From Luteimonas chenhongjianii (GTDB taxonomy: Bacteria; Pseudomonadota; Gammaproteobacteria; Xanthomonadales; Xanthomonadaceae), in contig NZ_CP023406.1 of assembly GCF_002327105.1 (NCBI RefSeq), positions 1,240,001-1,304,000 of the forward strand: a DNA stretch of 64,000 bases, written 5' to 3'. The position numbers and the translations under genes are program-made. The notes beneath the pieces were generated by a model, which was given only the letters and a program-made list of their open reading frames with translations, searched no databases and had not been told where the DNA came from. The first letter of the stretch is position 1. Each line of letters begins with the position of its first letter. This document shows, one piece after another, positions 19,955-29,369 of the stretch.

Positions 19955-21348
19955 GCGGTCGCCTCCTCGATCGCCTCGGCCGTGACCGCGGTCAGTAGCT
20001 GCAGCTGGGCATCGTCGATGCAATAGGGCGGCATCCAGTAGAGGATGTCGCCGAGCGGACGCAGCAGCACCCCGCGCTCGACCGCATGACGGTAGGCGCG
20101 CAGGCCCACGCGCAGCGCAGGGTCGAAGGGCGTGCGCCGGTCGCCATCGCGGGTCAGTTCGAAGGCCACGACCATGCCGGTCCGGCGGGTGTCGGCCACG
20201 TGCCGGTGCATGCCGACCTCGGCCGCCAGTGTCGCCATTTTCGCCGCAGTGCCGCGGTTGCGCGCGAGCACGTCGTCGCTCTCGAAGATGTCGAGCGAGG
20301 CCAGCGCAGCGGCGCAGGCCAGCGGGTTGCCGGTGTAGCTGTGCGAATGCAGGAAGGCACGTTCGCGCGAGGCATCGAGGAAGCCATCGTAGAGCGCCTG
20401 GGTCGCGAGCACCGTCGACAGTGGCAGGAAGCCGCCGGTCAGGCCCTTCGACAGGCACAGCAGGTCGGGCTGGATGCCCGCCTGCTCGCACGCGAACAAA
20501 GTGCCCGTGCGACCGAAACCGACGGCGATCTCATCGGCGATCAGGAAGATGCCGTGCGCGTCGCACAGCTCGCGCACGCGCTTGAGATAGACCGGATCGT
20601 GCATGCGCATGCCGCCGGCGCACTGGATCAACGGCTCGAGGATCAGCGCGCAGATCTCGCCCGCGTGCTCGTCGAGCAGCTGCGCCAGCGCATCGGCGGC
20701 CTCCTCGGCCTGGCCTGCGGCGCTCAGGCCGTCGCGGGCCAGGTAGGCATCGGGCGAGGGCGCGAACACCGACTCGCACAGCAGCGGTGCATAGACCCGT
20801 CGATACAGCGGGATGTCGCCCACCGCGAGCGCGCCCAGGGTTTCGCCGTGATAGCCGTTCTGCAGGGCGACGAACTTGGTCCGCTGCGGCGCGTCGCCGC
20901 GGTTCTGGAACCACTGGAACGCCATCTTCAGCGCGACCTCGACACCCGCCGAGCCGTTGTCGGCATAGAACACCTTCGTCAGTGGCGCGCGCCCCGGCTC
21001 ACGGGGTGCGAGCCTGAGCAGGCGTTCGGCCAACTCGACCGCGCGCGGGTGCGTGCAGCCGGCCAGGATCACCTGTTCGAGCGTGCGCGCCTGCGTGGCG
21101 ATGGCCTCGGCGATGCGGGGTTCGGCGTGCCCATGGAGGTTGGTCCACCAGCTGCTGCCCGAATCGAGGATGCGGCGGCCACCGCTTTCGATCAGCCACG
21201 CGCCTTCGCCGCGCTCGATCGGCAGCAGCGGCTGCACGTCGGGGTGTTCGCGCATCTGCGTGCATGGATGCCAGACCGCGGCGAGGTCGCGGGTCCGCCA
21301 GTCATTGCCGTCGGCTAGAATGGCCGGATCGTGAATCTGTCCTGTCAT
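19945..21348 (-). CDS. bioA: Adenosylmethionine-8-amino-7-oxononanoate aminotransferase
   Basis: This 467-residue class III PLP-dependent aminotransferase converts 8-amino-7-oxononanoate to 7,8-diaminononanoate in biotin synthesis, using S-adenosylmethionine as amino donor. Recognisable segments are the substrate-side Trp-Trp (SGSSWWTNLHGH), GYHGETLGALA, the PLP-binding DEIAVGFGRTG and the Schiff-base Lys in LSKGLTGG. ATG at 21348 gives a normal N-terminus; an alternative ATG at 21369 exists. It is divergent from nudE across about 50 bp. Confidence 0.94.
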   Translation of the reverse strand: MTGQIHDPAILADGNDWRTRDLAAVWHPCTQMREHPDVQPLLPIERGEGAWLIESGGRRILDSGSSWWTNLHGHAEPRIAEAIATQARTLEQVILAGCTHPRAVELAERLLRLAPREPGRAPLTKVFYADNGSAGVEVALKMAFQWFQNRGDAPQRTKFVALQNGYHGETLGALAVGDIPLYRRVYAPLLCESVFAPSPDAYLARDGLSAAGQAEEAADALAQLLDEHAGEICALILEPLIQCAGGMRMHDPVYLKRVRELCDAHGIFLIADEIAVGFGRTGTLFACEQAGIQPDLLCLSKGLTGGFLPLSTVLATQALYDGFLDASRERAFLHSHSYTGNPLACAAALASLDIFESDDVLARNRGTAAKMATLAAEVGMHRHVADTRRTGMVVAFELTRDGDRRTPFDPALRVGLRAYRHAVERGVLLRPLGDILYWMPPYCIDDAQLQLLTAVTAEAIEEATACA

Positions 21349-21401
21349 CCGCGCATTATCGCCCCGCATCGCCGCGCCCGTGCAGGCGGGAGCGTGCCGG
21401 C

Positions 21402-21953
21402 GTGAGCAAGACACTGCCGACCATCCATGAGGTCACCGAACACGATGCCGCGCTCTATCGCACGGAGCGGCTCGATCTCGAGTTCTCCAATGGCGAGCGC
21501 CGGCTCTACGAACGGCTGCACGGGCGTGGCCACGGCGCGGTGATCGTGGTGCCGATGGCCGACGCCGATACCGTACTGCTGGTACGCGAGTACGCCGCGG
21601 GCTTTCACCGCTACGAGCTGGGCCTGGTCAAGGGCCGCATCGATGCCGGCGAAACCGCGCTCGAGGCGGCCGACCGAGAGCTCAAGGAAGAGATCGGATT
21701 CGGCGCCCGGCGCCTGGAGGCGCTGCGATCGATCTCGCTGGCGCCGCAGTACATGAGCCACCAGGCTACGCTGGTCCTCGCGCGCGATCTCTATCCCGAG
21801 CGGCTGGCCGGCGACGAGCCCGAGGAGCTTGAAGTGGTGCCGTGGAAGCTCGATGCCTTGCACGAGCTGATCCTGCGCGAGGACTTTTCCGAGGGCCGCT
21901 CGATCGCTGCCCTGTTCATCGTCCGCGACTGGCTGCGCCACCACGGTGGCTGA
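21402..21953 (+). CDS. nudE: ADP compounds hydrolase NudE
   Basis: This 183-residue Nudix hydrolase cleaves ADP-ribose, Ap3A, NADH and similar ADP compounds. A complete Nudix box (G-x5-E-x7-REL-x-EE-x-GF) spans about residues 81-103. The start is GTG at 21402. It overlaps cysQ by 8 nt; the nudE-cysQ pair is conserved in gammaproteobacteria, which supports NudE over other Nudix proteins. Confidence 0.9.
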   Translation: MSKTLPTIHEVTEHDAALYRTERLDLEFSNGERRLYERLHGRGHGAVIVVPMADADTVLLVREYAAGFHRYELGLVKGRIDAGETALEAADRELKEEIGFGARRLEALRSISLAPQYMSHQATLVLARDLYPERLAGDEPEELEVVPWKLDALHELILREDFSEGRSIAALFIVRDWLRHHGG

Positions 21954-22770
21954 GGCCGCGGACCCCGTTTCCGGGCATGTGCGCGAGGGCGTCATAGCGA
22001 TCGCCCGCGCCGCAGCTGAGGCCATCTTGCGGATCTACGCCGACGAGTTCGACGTCGTCCGCAAGGCCGATGCCAGCCCGGTCACCGCCGCCGATCTGGC
22101 TGCGCACCACGTCATCGTCGATGGCCTGAAGGCGCTCACCCCGGGGATCCCGGTGCTGTCGGAGGAATCGGCCGAAACCGTGCCGACCGCGACGCGCCGC
22201 AGCTGGACGCGGATGTGGCTGGTCGATCCGCTCGACGGCACGCGCGAGTTCGTCAAGCGCAACGGCGAATTCACGGTCAACATCGCGCTGATCGAAGCGG
22301 GGCTCGCGACCTTCGGCGTGATCCAGGCACCGGTGACCGGCGAGCTGTGGCATGGCGCGCCCGGGCTCGGCACCTTCAAGCGCGAAGGTGCGCGCGACAT
22401 CGCACTTCACGCGCCGCGGCGCCATGGCGATTGCGGGCTGCGTGTCGCCGCGAGCCGGTCACATCGCGATCCACGGACGACCGCGCTGCTCGCCCGTATC
22501 GGCGATGCAATGCCGGTGGCGCTGGGATCTTCATTGAAATTCTGTCGCCTCGCCGAAGGCGGCATGGACGTCTATCCCCGCTTCGGTCCGACCAGTGAAT
22601 GGGATACGGCGGCCGGCCAGGCGATCCTCGAGGGCGCCGGCGGCGTCGTGCTCGACCCGCACGGCCGACCGTTCCGCTACAACCAGCGCGACACGATCCT
22701 CAATGGCGACTTCATCGCGCTGGGCGATCCGGGCCTGCCATGGCGCGACTGGGTCGGGTCCCGCGGCTGA
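21946..22770 (+). CDS. cysQ: 3'(2'),5'-bisphosphate nucleotidase CysQ
   Basis: This 274-residue inositol-monophosphatase-fold phosphatase removes the 3'-phosphate of PAP or PAPS, by-products of sulfate assimilation. The metal-binding motifs are SEES near residue 67-70, DPLDGTREF near 92-100 and the late WDTAAGQAILEGAGG. The GTG start at 21946 overlaps nudE. Length is typical (about 250-270). Confidence 0.91.
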   Translation: MAEAADPVSGHVREGVIAIARAAAEAILRIYADEFDVVRKADASPVTAADLAAHHVIVDGLKALTPGIPVLSEESAETVPTATRRSWTRMWLVDPLDGTREFVKRNGEFTVNIALIEAGLATFGVIQAPVTGELWHGAPGLGTFKREGARDIALHAPRRHGDCGLRVAASRSHRDPRTTALLARIGDAMPVALGSSLKFCRLAEGGMDVYPRFGPTSEWDTAAGQAILEGAGGVVLDPHGRPFRYNQRDTILNGDFIALGDPGLPWRDWVGSRG

Positions 22771-22859
22771 GCGCCATCCCACGCAGCGGACGCGCGCTGC
22801 CACGCGCTGCACCGCTCGCTAGACTCGGCGCCACCTCCCGTCTCGCCACAGGAATTCCC

Positions 22860-23687
22860 ATGCCGCATGCCCCGGGCGACATCCGCCGCATTCTCGAGAT
22901 CATGGCGCGTCTGCGCGATCGGCAGTCCGGCTGCCCCTGGGATCTGGAGCAGGATTTCGCATCGATCGCCGCCTACACCATCGAGGAAGCCTACGAGGTC
23001 GCCGACGCGATCGATCGCAAGGATCTTCCCGGCCTGTGCGACGAACTGGGCGACCTGCTGTTCCAGGTCGTGTTCCATGCGCGGATGGCCGAGGAGCAGG
23101 GCGCCTTCGCATTCGGCGACGTCGTCGACGCGATCAGCGACAAGATGATCCGCCGTCATCCGCACATCTTCGGCGACGCCTGTGCCGGTGACGCGCAGAC
23201 GGTGCTACGCAACTGGGAGGCGATCAAGCGTGCCGAACGCGCGGCGGCGGGCGAGACCGATGTCTCGGCGCTGGCCGGCATCGCCCGTGGACTGCCCGAG
23301 TGGCAGCGCGCGGTGAAGTTGCAGCAGCGCGCCGCGCGGGTCGGTTTCGACTGGCCGGGGCCGGCGCCGGTGATCGACAAGCTGCACGAGGAGATCGACG
23401 AAGTCCGCGCGGAGTTCGCTGCGATCGCCGCCGACCCCGGCGACAGCGGGGCGCAGGCGCGGCTGGAAGAGGAGATCGGCGACCTGCTGTTCGTCGCGGC
23501 AAACCTGGCGCGGCACGCGAAGGTCGATGTCGGCAGCGCGCTGCGCCGCGCGAACCACAAGTTCGAGCGCAGGTTCCGCGCGATGGAAGCGATGGCGGAA
23601 GCCGATGGCACGCCGCTGGCGGGGCAGGGGCTCGACGCCCAGGACGGCTACTGGCTGCGCGCCAAGCAGGCTGAACGCGATCCATGA
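22860..23687 (+). CDS. mazG: Nucleoside triphosphate pyrophosphohydrolase MazG
   Basis: This 275-residue all-alpha NTP pyrophosphatase hydrolyses NTPs, including aberrant nucleotides, to NMP and pyrophosphate. Both tandem MazG repeats are present. The first has [17 protein letters not shown] and [13 protein letters not shown]; the second has [10 protein letters not shown] and [14 protein letters not shown]. The acidic residues of the EExxE/ExxD metal sites are intact in both. ATG at 22860 follows an AGGAA site. Its end overlaps the next gene by ATGA. Confidence 0.94.
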   Translation: MPHAPGDIRRILEIMARLRDRQSGCPWDLEQDFASIAAYTIEEAYEVADAIDRKDLPGLCDELGDLLFQVVFHARMAEEQGAFAFGDVVDAISDKMIRRHPHIFGDACAGDAQTVLRNWEAIKRAERAAAGETDVSALAGIARGLPEWQRAVKLQQRAARVGFDWPGPAPVIDKLHEEIDEVRAEFAAIAADPGDSGAQARLEEEIGDLLFVAANLARHAKVDVGSALRRANHKFERRFRAMEAMAEADGTPLAGQGLDAQDGYWLRAKQAERDP

Positions 23688-24007
23688 AGGTCCTGCTGCT
23701 GTTCGTTGCGACGGCGCTGGCCGAGATCGTCGGTTGTTATCTGCCGTGGCTGTGGCTGCGCCAGAACGGCAGCCCTTGGCTGTTGGTGCCGGCAGCGTTC
23801 GCGCTCGCGGCCTTCGTCTGGCTGCTGAGCCTGCATCCCACTGCAACGGGCCGCGTATACGCGGCTTACGGCGGGGTCTATGTCGCGGTCGCGTTGTTGT
23901 GGCTGTGGCGCGTGGATGGCGTCGCGCCGAGCCGCTGGGATCTGCTCGGCGCCGGGCTGTGCCTGGCGGGCATGGCGATCATCATGCTGGCGCCGCGCAG
24001 CAGCTGA
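23684..24007 (+). CDS. YnfA/UPF0060 family inner-membrane protein
   Basis: This 107-residue protein has four predicted transmembrane helices and family motifs [16 protein letters not shown] and [12 protein letters not shown], diagnostic of YnfA/UPF0060. The family is related in topology to small multidrug resistance transporters; its physiological substrate is unsettled. It overlaps mazG by four bases. Confidence 0.9.
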   Translation: MKVLLLFVATALAEIVGCYLPWLWLRQNGSPWLLVPAAFALAAFVWLLSLHPTATGRVYAAYGGVYVAVALLWLWRVDGVAPSRWDLLGAGLCLAGMAIIMLAPRSS

Positions 24008-24068
24008 GCCGGTTGACGCGCGCCGGGCCCGGTGCGATCAATGGTGCAACGACTCTCCGGGCAGACCG

Positions 24069-24371
24069 ATGCAGCGATTCGCCAGCTTTCGCGAGTTCTA
24101 TCCGTTCTATCTCGGCGAACATGCGCACGCGGTGTCGCGGCGCCTGCATTTCATCGGCAGCTGCGGTGTGCTGGTCCTGCTCGGCGTCGCGCTGTGGCAT
24201 CGCAACGCCTGGTGGCTGCTCGCGGCGCTGGTCTGCGGCTATGGCTTCGCCTGGGTGGGGCATTTCTTCTTCGAGAAGAACCGGCCCGCCACGTTCCGGC
24301 ACCCGCTGTATTCCTTCATGGGCGACTGGGTGATGTTCAAGGACATCCTGACCGGACGCATCCGCTTCTGA
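24069..24371 (+). CDS. Mpo1-like/DUF962 small membrane protein
   Basis: This 100-residue membrane protein carries the DUF962 pattern: EFYPFYLGEHAH near the N-terminus, a helix pair, and GHFFFEKNRPATFRHPLYSFMGDW near the C-terminus. The yeast relative Mpo1 is a dioxygenase acting on 2-hydroxy fatty acids using conserved His residues (equivalents of the EHAH and GHF motifs). Whether the bacterial short form does the same is unknown. ATG at 24069. Confidence 0.82.
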   Translation: MQRFASFREFYPFYLGEHAHAVSRRLHFIGSCGVLVLLGVALWHRNAWWLLAALVCGYGFAWVGHFFFEKNRPATFRHPLYSFMGDWVMFKDILTGRIRF

Positions 24372-24435
24372 GGCCGTCGGCTCCCCGCGCGGCAGGGCGA
24401 CGCGCCCGTCTTCGTTCGACCGTCCACGCGAACGG

Positions 24436-24780
24436 TCATTCCAGAAAGATCAGCCAGGCCGCCACGATGATGAGGGCGAAGCCGGCCCAGTGGTTCCACT
24501 TCAGCGGCTGGTCGAGGTACCACGTGGAGAAACCGGCAAAGACCAGCAGGGTGATCACCTCCTGCATGCCCTTGAGCTGCGGCGCGGAGTAGACCGTTGC
24601 GCCGATGCGGTTGGCCGGCACCATCAGGATGTACTCGAAGAACGCGATGCCCCAACTGACGACGATGACGGTCAGAATCGGCGCGCTCCGGTATTTGAGG
24701 TGCCCGTACCAGGCGAACGTCATGAAGATGTTCGAGCCCACCAGCAACAGGATCGGGAGATAACGTTCGTAGCCGGTCAT
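24436..24780 (-). CDS. DUF486 (DMT-like) membrane protein
   Basis: This 114-residue protein has four hydrophobic helices and the family pattern NIFMTFAWYGHLK and GIAFFEYILMVPANR. DUF486 proteins resemble small drug/metabolite transporter subunits, but no substrate is established. It converges with the DUF962 gene and is divergent from the response regulator gene across about 145 bp. Confidence 0.85.
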   Translation of the reverse strand: MTGYERYLPILLLVGSNIFMTFAWYGHLKYRSAPILTVIVVSWGIAFFEYILMVPANRIGATVYSAPQLKGMQEVITLLVFAGFSTWYLDQPLKWNHWAGFALIIVAAWLIFLE

Positions 24781-24840
24781 GGCGCAGGGTCAGGGACGGG
24801 GGAGCGCCGATCGTAGCGCCGGAGGCCCCAGCCATGGCGA

Positions 24841-24924
24841 CATACGGAATCTTCACAACTCGTGCACTTCAAAAATGAGAGTTTCACAAACCTTAATCCA
24901 TTGCACCAGGTCTGGAGTTTGTTC
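24841..24924 (+). promoter_or_regulatory. AT-rich leader of the two-component operon with direct repeat
   Basis: This stretch is markedly richer in A and T than its surroundings. TTCACAA occurs at 24852-24858 and again at 24883-24889, 31 bp apart, about three helical turns. GGAG at 24914-24917 is the ribosome site of the response regulator. The repeats could be an autoregulatory operator of the OmpR-type regulator; this is inference. Confidence 0.4.
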
Positions 24925-25638
24925 ATGCGCGCAGGTCAGGAACCCGGGGGTCTCGTCCTCATCGTCGAGGACAATCGCAACATCTCCGAGATGGTCGGCG
25001 AATATCTGGAAGGTCGGGGCTTCGAGGTGGACTATGCCGCCGACGGCCTCGACGGCTACCGCCTGGCGACCGAGAACAACTACGACGTCATCGTCCTCGA
25101 CCTGATGCTGCCGCGCCTGGACGGCATCGAAGTCTGCAAGCGGCTGCGCGAGGACGCGCGCAAGTCGACGCCCGTGCTGATGCTGACCGCGCGCGACACC
25201 CTGGACGAGAAGCTCACCGGGCTGAGTTCGGGGGCAGACGACTACCTGACCAAGCCGTTCGCGATCCAGGAGCTTGAGGCGCGCCTGCGGGCGCTGATCC
25301 GCCGCGAACGCCGCCAGGTCGGCTCGGAAGTGCTCAAGGTCGCCGATCTGGTGCTCGATCCGGCCAGCATGCGCGCCACGCGCGGAGGTACCGAGCTGCA
25401 GCTCTCGCCGATCGGCATGAAACTGCTGACGATCCTGATGCGCGAATCGCCGCGTGTGGTCAACCGCCAGGAGATCGAGCGCGAGATCTGGGGCAACAGC
25501 CTACCCGACTCCGACACCCTGCGCAGTCACCTGTACAACCTGCGCAAGATCATCGACAAGCCCTATGAGAAGCAGTTGCTGCACACCGTGCAGAGCGCCG
25601 GCTACCGGATCGCCGACATTGAACAGTCGCCGGCCTGA
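24925..25638 (+). CDS. OmpR/PhoB-family response regulator
   Basis: This 237-residue regulator has a receiver domain (residues about 10-125, phosphoacceptor Asp59 in VLDLMLPRLDG, Lys in TKPFA) and a winged-helix DNA-binding domain (residues about 140-232, ending in LLHTVQSAGYRIA). ATG at 24925 was preferred to an upstream in-frame ATG at 24862 because it has GGAG seven bases before it and gives the normal length. It is the partner of the histidine kinase that follows after 19 nt. Confidence 0.9.
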   Translation: MRAGQEPGGLVLIVEDNRNISEMVGEYLEGRGFEVDYAADGLDGYRLATENNYDVIVLDLMLPRLDGIEVCKRLREDARKSTPVLMLTARDTLDEKLTGLSSGADDYLTKPFAIQELEARLRALIRRERRQVGSEVLKVADLVLDPASMRATRGGTELQLSPIGMKLLTILMRESPRVVNRQEIEREIWGNSLPDSDTLRSHLYNLRKIIDKPYEKQLLHTVQSAGYRIADIEQSPA

Positions 25639-25657
25639 GCCGATCTAGCGCTCCACG

Positions 25658-26971
25658 ATGCCCCAAGGTCTTCCCAACCGCATCCGCGATGCGTTCACGT
25701 TCCAGGCGGTCATTGCCGGTCTGACGCTGATCGTCTGCGTCATGACCGCGGCCTTCATCGGCCGCGAGGTCGTCGCGCGGCAATGGCTCCGCGCGGAGGC
25801 CGATGTCTGGTGGCAGGCGCGCGGTACCGACGTGGCGTATCCGCCGCCCTTCGGCGTCAACCTGCAGGGATATTTCGTGCCCGACGACGGCAGCGCGCTG
25901 CAGTCGATCGTCGGCGCGGAGCGGGCGATGGGTAGCGTCGTGCGCTTCAAGGATGCCCCCGAGGGCTTTTCGCCGCGTAGCGACACCGAAGGCGTGCTGC
26001 TCGTCGACCGTCGGCCGGGCGGCACCCTCTACCTCGCCGCTTCGCTGTCGTTGTTCGATCGTATCCTCGCGCTCGCGGCCGGAGCGCTGGCGCTGCTGAT
26101 GATGGCGACCATGTTCGTCGTCTCCTGGATGACCTATCGCACTTCCAGGCGGATCGTGTTGCCGATCCATCGGCTGGCCGACGAGGTTGCACGCTGGAAC
26201 CCGTCCGACGATGGCGACGGCGTGCCGCCGCCGCTGTCGACCCGCGAGGACACCGGCCGCGAGGCGCGCGCGCTCACCAGTGCGCTGCTCGGGCTGGGCG
26301 AGCGCATCAGCGCCTTCGTGCGGCGTGAGCGCGAGTTCACCCGCGATGCCAGCCATGAGCTGCGTACCCCGCTGACGGTGATCCGGGTGGCCAGCGACAT
26401 GATCGCGTCCGACCCGGCCACGCCACCGCACCAGCAACGGCCGCTGCTGCGGATCCGGCGCGCCACTCAGGACATGGAAGCGGTCATCGATGCGCTGCTG
26501 GTGCTTGCTCGCGAGCGCGGCGTGATGCCACAGAGCGAGATCTTCGGTGTGGTCGAGGTGGTCGAGGAAGAACTCGACAAGGTCCGGCCGCTGTTCGAGG
26601 GCAAGCACCTCACGCTCGAACTCGACGTCCAGGCCCGCCCGCGGCTCGACGCCCCGCCGCGCGTGCTCGGCGTGATGCTGGGTCACCTGCTGCGCAACGC
26701 CTGGGCATTCACCGAGACCGGTGGCGTGGCAGTGATCGTCATGAACGACCGGATCATCGTGCGCGACAGCGGCATCGGCATGACCGCCGACGTGCTCAAG
26801 CGCGTCTACGACCCGTTCTATCGCGCAGACCCGTTTTCACAGTCGGGCAAGGGGATCGGCCTGTCCATCGTGCGCCGTCTGGGCACGCGCTTCGGCTGGC
26901 CGGTCGCACTGGAAAGTGCCGCCGGCGAGGGCACCACGGTCACCGTCGTGTTCCGGGACCGCCTGGTCTGA
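25658..26971 (+). CDS. Sensor histidine kinase
   Basis: This 437-residue membrane kinase has a transmembrane helix near residues 18-38 and a periplasmic sensor of about 90 residues that I do not recognise (rich in Pro and Gly, with FVPDDGS). A second transmembrane helix lies near 140-163, followed by a HAMP-like linker. The dimerisation helix carries phospho-His233 (DASHELRTPL). The ATPase domain has an atypical N box (LLRNAWAF, where Asn is kept), GIG, and a short C-terminal end. It probably phosphorylates the upstream regulator. The exporter genes 107 bp downstream are possible targets. Confidence 0.9.
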   Translation: MPQGLPNRIRDAFTFQAVIAGLTLIVCVMTAAFIGREVVARQWLRAEADVWWQARGTDVAYPPPFGVNLQGYFVPDDGSALQSIVGAERAMGSVVRFKDAPEGFSPRSDTEGVLLVDRRPGGTLYLAASLSLFDRILALAAGALALLMMATMFVVSWMTYRTSRRIVLPIHRLADEVARWNPSDDGDGVPPPLSTREDTGREARALTSALLGLGERISAFVRREREFTRDASHELRTPLTVIRVASDMIASDPATPPHQQRPLLRIRRATQDMEAVIDALLVLARERGVMPQSEIFGVVEVVEEELDKVRPLFEGKHLTLELDVQARPRLDAPPRVLGVMLGHLLRNAWAFTETGGVAVIVMNDRIIVRDSGIGMTADVLKRVYDPFYRADPFSQSGKGIGLSIVRRLGTRFGWPVALESAAGEGTTVTVVFRDRLV

Positions 26972-27078
26972 ACCGCTTGAGCCGCGGCTGAGCGCCCGAT
27001 CAGGGAAACTGCGACGCGCAGTCAACTGTTTCGTGCCTGGTGCGTTAGCGTGTGCAGTCGTCACTCCAGACCTGACCC

Positions 27079-28617
27079 ATGTCGAAGAGCACCAAGCCCC
27101 GCCGTCGCGCCGTGCCGCGATTCGTTCCCGTCCTCCTGATCGCCGCGGTCGCTGCCGGCGGCATGTGGTGGTGGTCGCAGCGCACGGCCGCAGGCGGTGA
27201 GGACGCCTGGCGCACGACGCCGGTCGAGCGCGGCGACATCCGCGTGGTGATCTCGGCCACGGGCACGCTCAGTGCGACTTCGACGGTGACCGTGGGCAGC
27301 CAGGTCTCCGGCCAGATCACCGAGGTGCTGGTGGACTTCAACGACACCGTCGAGCAGGGCCAGGTGCTGGCCCGCATCGATCCGGCGACCTACCAGGCGC
27401 AGATCGAGCAGGGCTCGGCCCAGATCAACAGCGCCCGCGCCGCATTGGCGCAGGCCCAGGCGGCATTGCGCAATGCGGAGCTGGATTACGAGCGCAAAAC
27501 CGCGCTGGCCGGGCAGCAGCTGGTCGCGCGAAGTGATGTCGACCTCGCGCGCACCGCGCTCGAGCAGGCCCGCGCGCAGGTACGTTCGGCGCAGGCGCAG
27601 ATCGTGCAGCAGACCGCCTCCACCCAGACCTCGCGCATCAACATGGAGCGTACGGTGATCCGCTCGCCGGTGGACGGCACCATCCTCACCCGCTCGATCG
27701 AGCCCGGGCAGACGGTCGCGGCGAGCCTGCAGGCGCCCGAGCTGTTCACGATCGCCGAGGACCTGCGCAAGATGCGGATCGAACTGGCGGTCGACGAGGC
27801 CGACATCGGCCAGGTGCAGGTGGGCCAGGCCGTGACGTTCACCTCTGACGCGTTCAACGACCGGCGTTTCAGCGGCACCGTGGAGCAGGTCCGGCTGGCG
27901 GCGACGACGACCAACAACGTGGTGACCTATCCGGTGGTCGTGGCCGTCGACAACGCCGACGGCACCCTGCTGCCCGGGCTGACGGTCAATGCCGAGATCG
28001 AAGTCAGCAATCGCGAGAATGTGCTGAAGGTCGCCAATGCCGCGCTGCGTTATCGGCCGGCCGATGCCGCCGACATCCCGGCTGCGCAGCCTGGCGGCGG
28101 TTCGGCGCCGCGCGGCGGCGGCCTTGCCGACGACCTGGCTGCCGCTGCCGCCGCCATGCAGCTCGATGCACGCCAGCAGGCGGCGTTCGACAGCGCTTTG
28201 GCGACGATGCGCGAAAGCCAGCAGGCGGCGCGCCCGAGCGGGCAGGGCGGCCAGGGGGGTGGCGGGCGTTCCGGCGGTATGCCGGCCGGTGGTCCACCGC
28301 CCGGCATGCCACCGGGCGGCAGCGCCCGCAGCGATCCCGGCGTCCAGGCGCAGATCCGCCAGCGGATGATGGATCGCTTCCAGCAGACGTTCGCCGAGTT
28401 CACCGCAACGCTCGATGCGACGCAGCGCGCGCAGTGGAACCGGACGCTGGCGGCCACCGTCGGCGCGACCCGCGTGACCATCTACCGCCTCGTCGGAGGT
28501 CGCCGCGAAGCTGTACCGGTGCGACTGGGTGCCAGCGACGGCAGCGCGACCGAAATCGCGGGCGCGGTGGCCGAGGGCGACCTGATCGTCACCGGCGAGC
28601 GCGCGGCCGCCCGATGA
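27079..28617 (+). CDS. MacA-like periplasmic adaptor with LTxxQ-type insert
   Basis: This 512-residue membrane-fusion protein of a tripartite exporter has an N-terminal anchor near residues 14-33, a barrel-sandwich/lipoyl half (VGSQVSGQITEVLVDFNDTVEQGQVLA), a helical hairpin near 110-190 and a beta-barrel part near 220-320. Between about residues 335 and 455 is an unusual insert. It has an Ala-rich helix with LDARQQAAF, a Gly/Pro/Met-rich linker, and a second helix with LDATQRAQW. These LTxxQ-like motifs recall the Spy/CpxP helical hairpin. The usual C-terminal domain follows. It overlaps the ABC ATPase gene, forming one operon with ATPase and permease. Confidence 0.85.
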   Translation: MSKSTKPRRRAVPRFVPVLLIAAVAAGGMWWWSQRTAAGGEDAWRTTPVERGDIRVVISATGTLSATSTVTVGSQVSGQITEVLVDFNDTVEQGQVLARIDPATYQAQIEQGSAQINSARAALAQAQAALRNAELDYERKTALAGQQLVARSDVDLARTALEQARAQVRSAQAQIVQQTASTQTSRINMERTVIRSPVDGTILTRSIEPGQTVAASLQAPELFTIAEDLRKMRIELAVDEADIGQVQVGQAVTFTSDAFNDRRFSGTVEQVRLAATTTNNVVTYPVVVAVDNADGTLLPGLTVNAEIEVSNRENVLKVANAALRYRPADAADIPAAQPGGGSAPRGGGLADDLAAAAAAMQLDARQQAAFDSALATMRESQQAARPSGQGGQGGGGRSGGMPAGGPPPGMPPGGSARSDPGVQAQIRQRMMDRFQQTFAEFTATLDATQRAQWNRTLAATVGATRVTIYRLVGGRREAVPVRLGASDGSATEIAGAVAEGDLIVTGERAAAR

Positions 28618-29369
28618 GTGCGTCCACGCCGCCGCCCGTGGTCCGGCCGCCGGTCATCGAGACCCGCGCGCTGGAGAAGGTCTATTCGGCCGGGACCGAG
28701 GCCGAGGTCGTCGCGCTCAAGGGCGTGGACCTGACGATCGCGCACGGTGAGTTCGTCGCGATCATGGGCCCGTCGGGTTCGGGCAAATCGACGCTGATGA
28801 ACCTGATCGGTTGTCTCGATACGCCGACCGGCGGCCAGTATCTGTGCGATGGCATCGACGTCGCCACGCTCGACCGGGAGCAACTGGCCGAGCTGCGGCG
28901 GGACAAGATCGGCTTCGTCTTCCAGGGCTTCAACCTGTTGCCGCGTATGAGTGCGCTGGAGAATGTGGCGATGCCACTGGGCTATGCACGCGTGCCCCAC
29001 GACGAACGCGCCGGCCGGGCGCGCGACGCGCTGGCAGCCGTAGGCCTGGCGAACCGCGGTGGCCATCGGCCGAGCGAGCTGTCCGGTGGGCAGCAGCAGC
29101 GCGTGGCGATCGCGCGCGCGCTGATCAACCGTCCGCCGGTCCTGCTGGCCGACGAGCCGACCGGCGCGCTCGACACGAAGACCGGCGAGGAGATCCTCGC
29201 CCTGTTCAAACGCCTGTGCGTCGAGGGACATACGGTGGTGCTGATCACCCACGATCCCGACATCGCCGCGCATGCCGATCGCACGATGGTGATGCGTGAC
29301 GGCGAGCTGCACGAGGAAGGCCCCTTCGATACCCGCATCGCGCAGGCGTCCGCCGGAGTCACGCCATGA
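28614..29369 (+). CDS. ABC transporter ATP-binding protein (MacB/LolD type)
   Basis: This 251-residue ATPase has Walker A GPSGSGKST, the Q-loop FVFQGFNLLP, signature LSGGQQQRVA, Walker B LLADEPTGALD and the His switch ITHDP. It powers the MacB-like permease encoded next. Unlike Escherichia coli MacB, the ATPase and permease are separate polypeptides here. ATG at 28614 overlaps the adaptor stop, and its own stop overlaps the permease start by ATGA. Confidence 0.93.
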   Translation: MSASTPPPVVRPPVIETRALEKVYSAGTEAEVVALKGVDLTIAHGEFVAIMGPSGSGKSTLMNLIGCLDTPTGGQYLCDGIDVATLDREQLAELRRDKIGFVFQGFNLLPRMSALENVAMPLGYARVPHDERAGRARDALAAVGLANRGGHRPSELSGGQQQRVAIARALINRPPVLLADEPTGALDTKTGEEILALFKRLCVEGHTVVLITHDPDIAAHADRTMVMRDGELHEEGPFDTRIAQASAGVTP

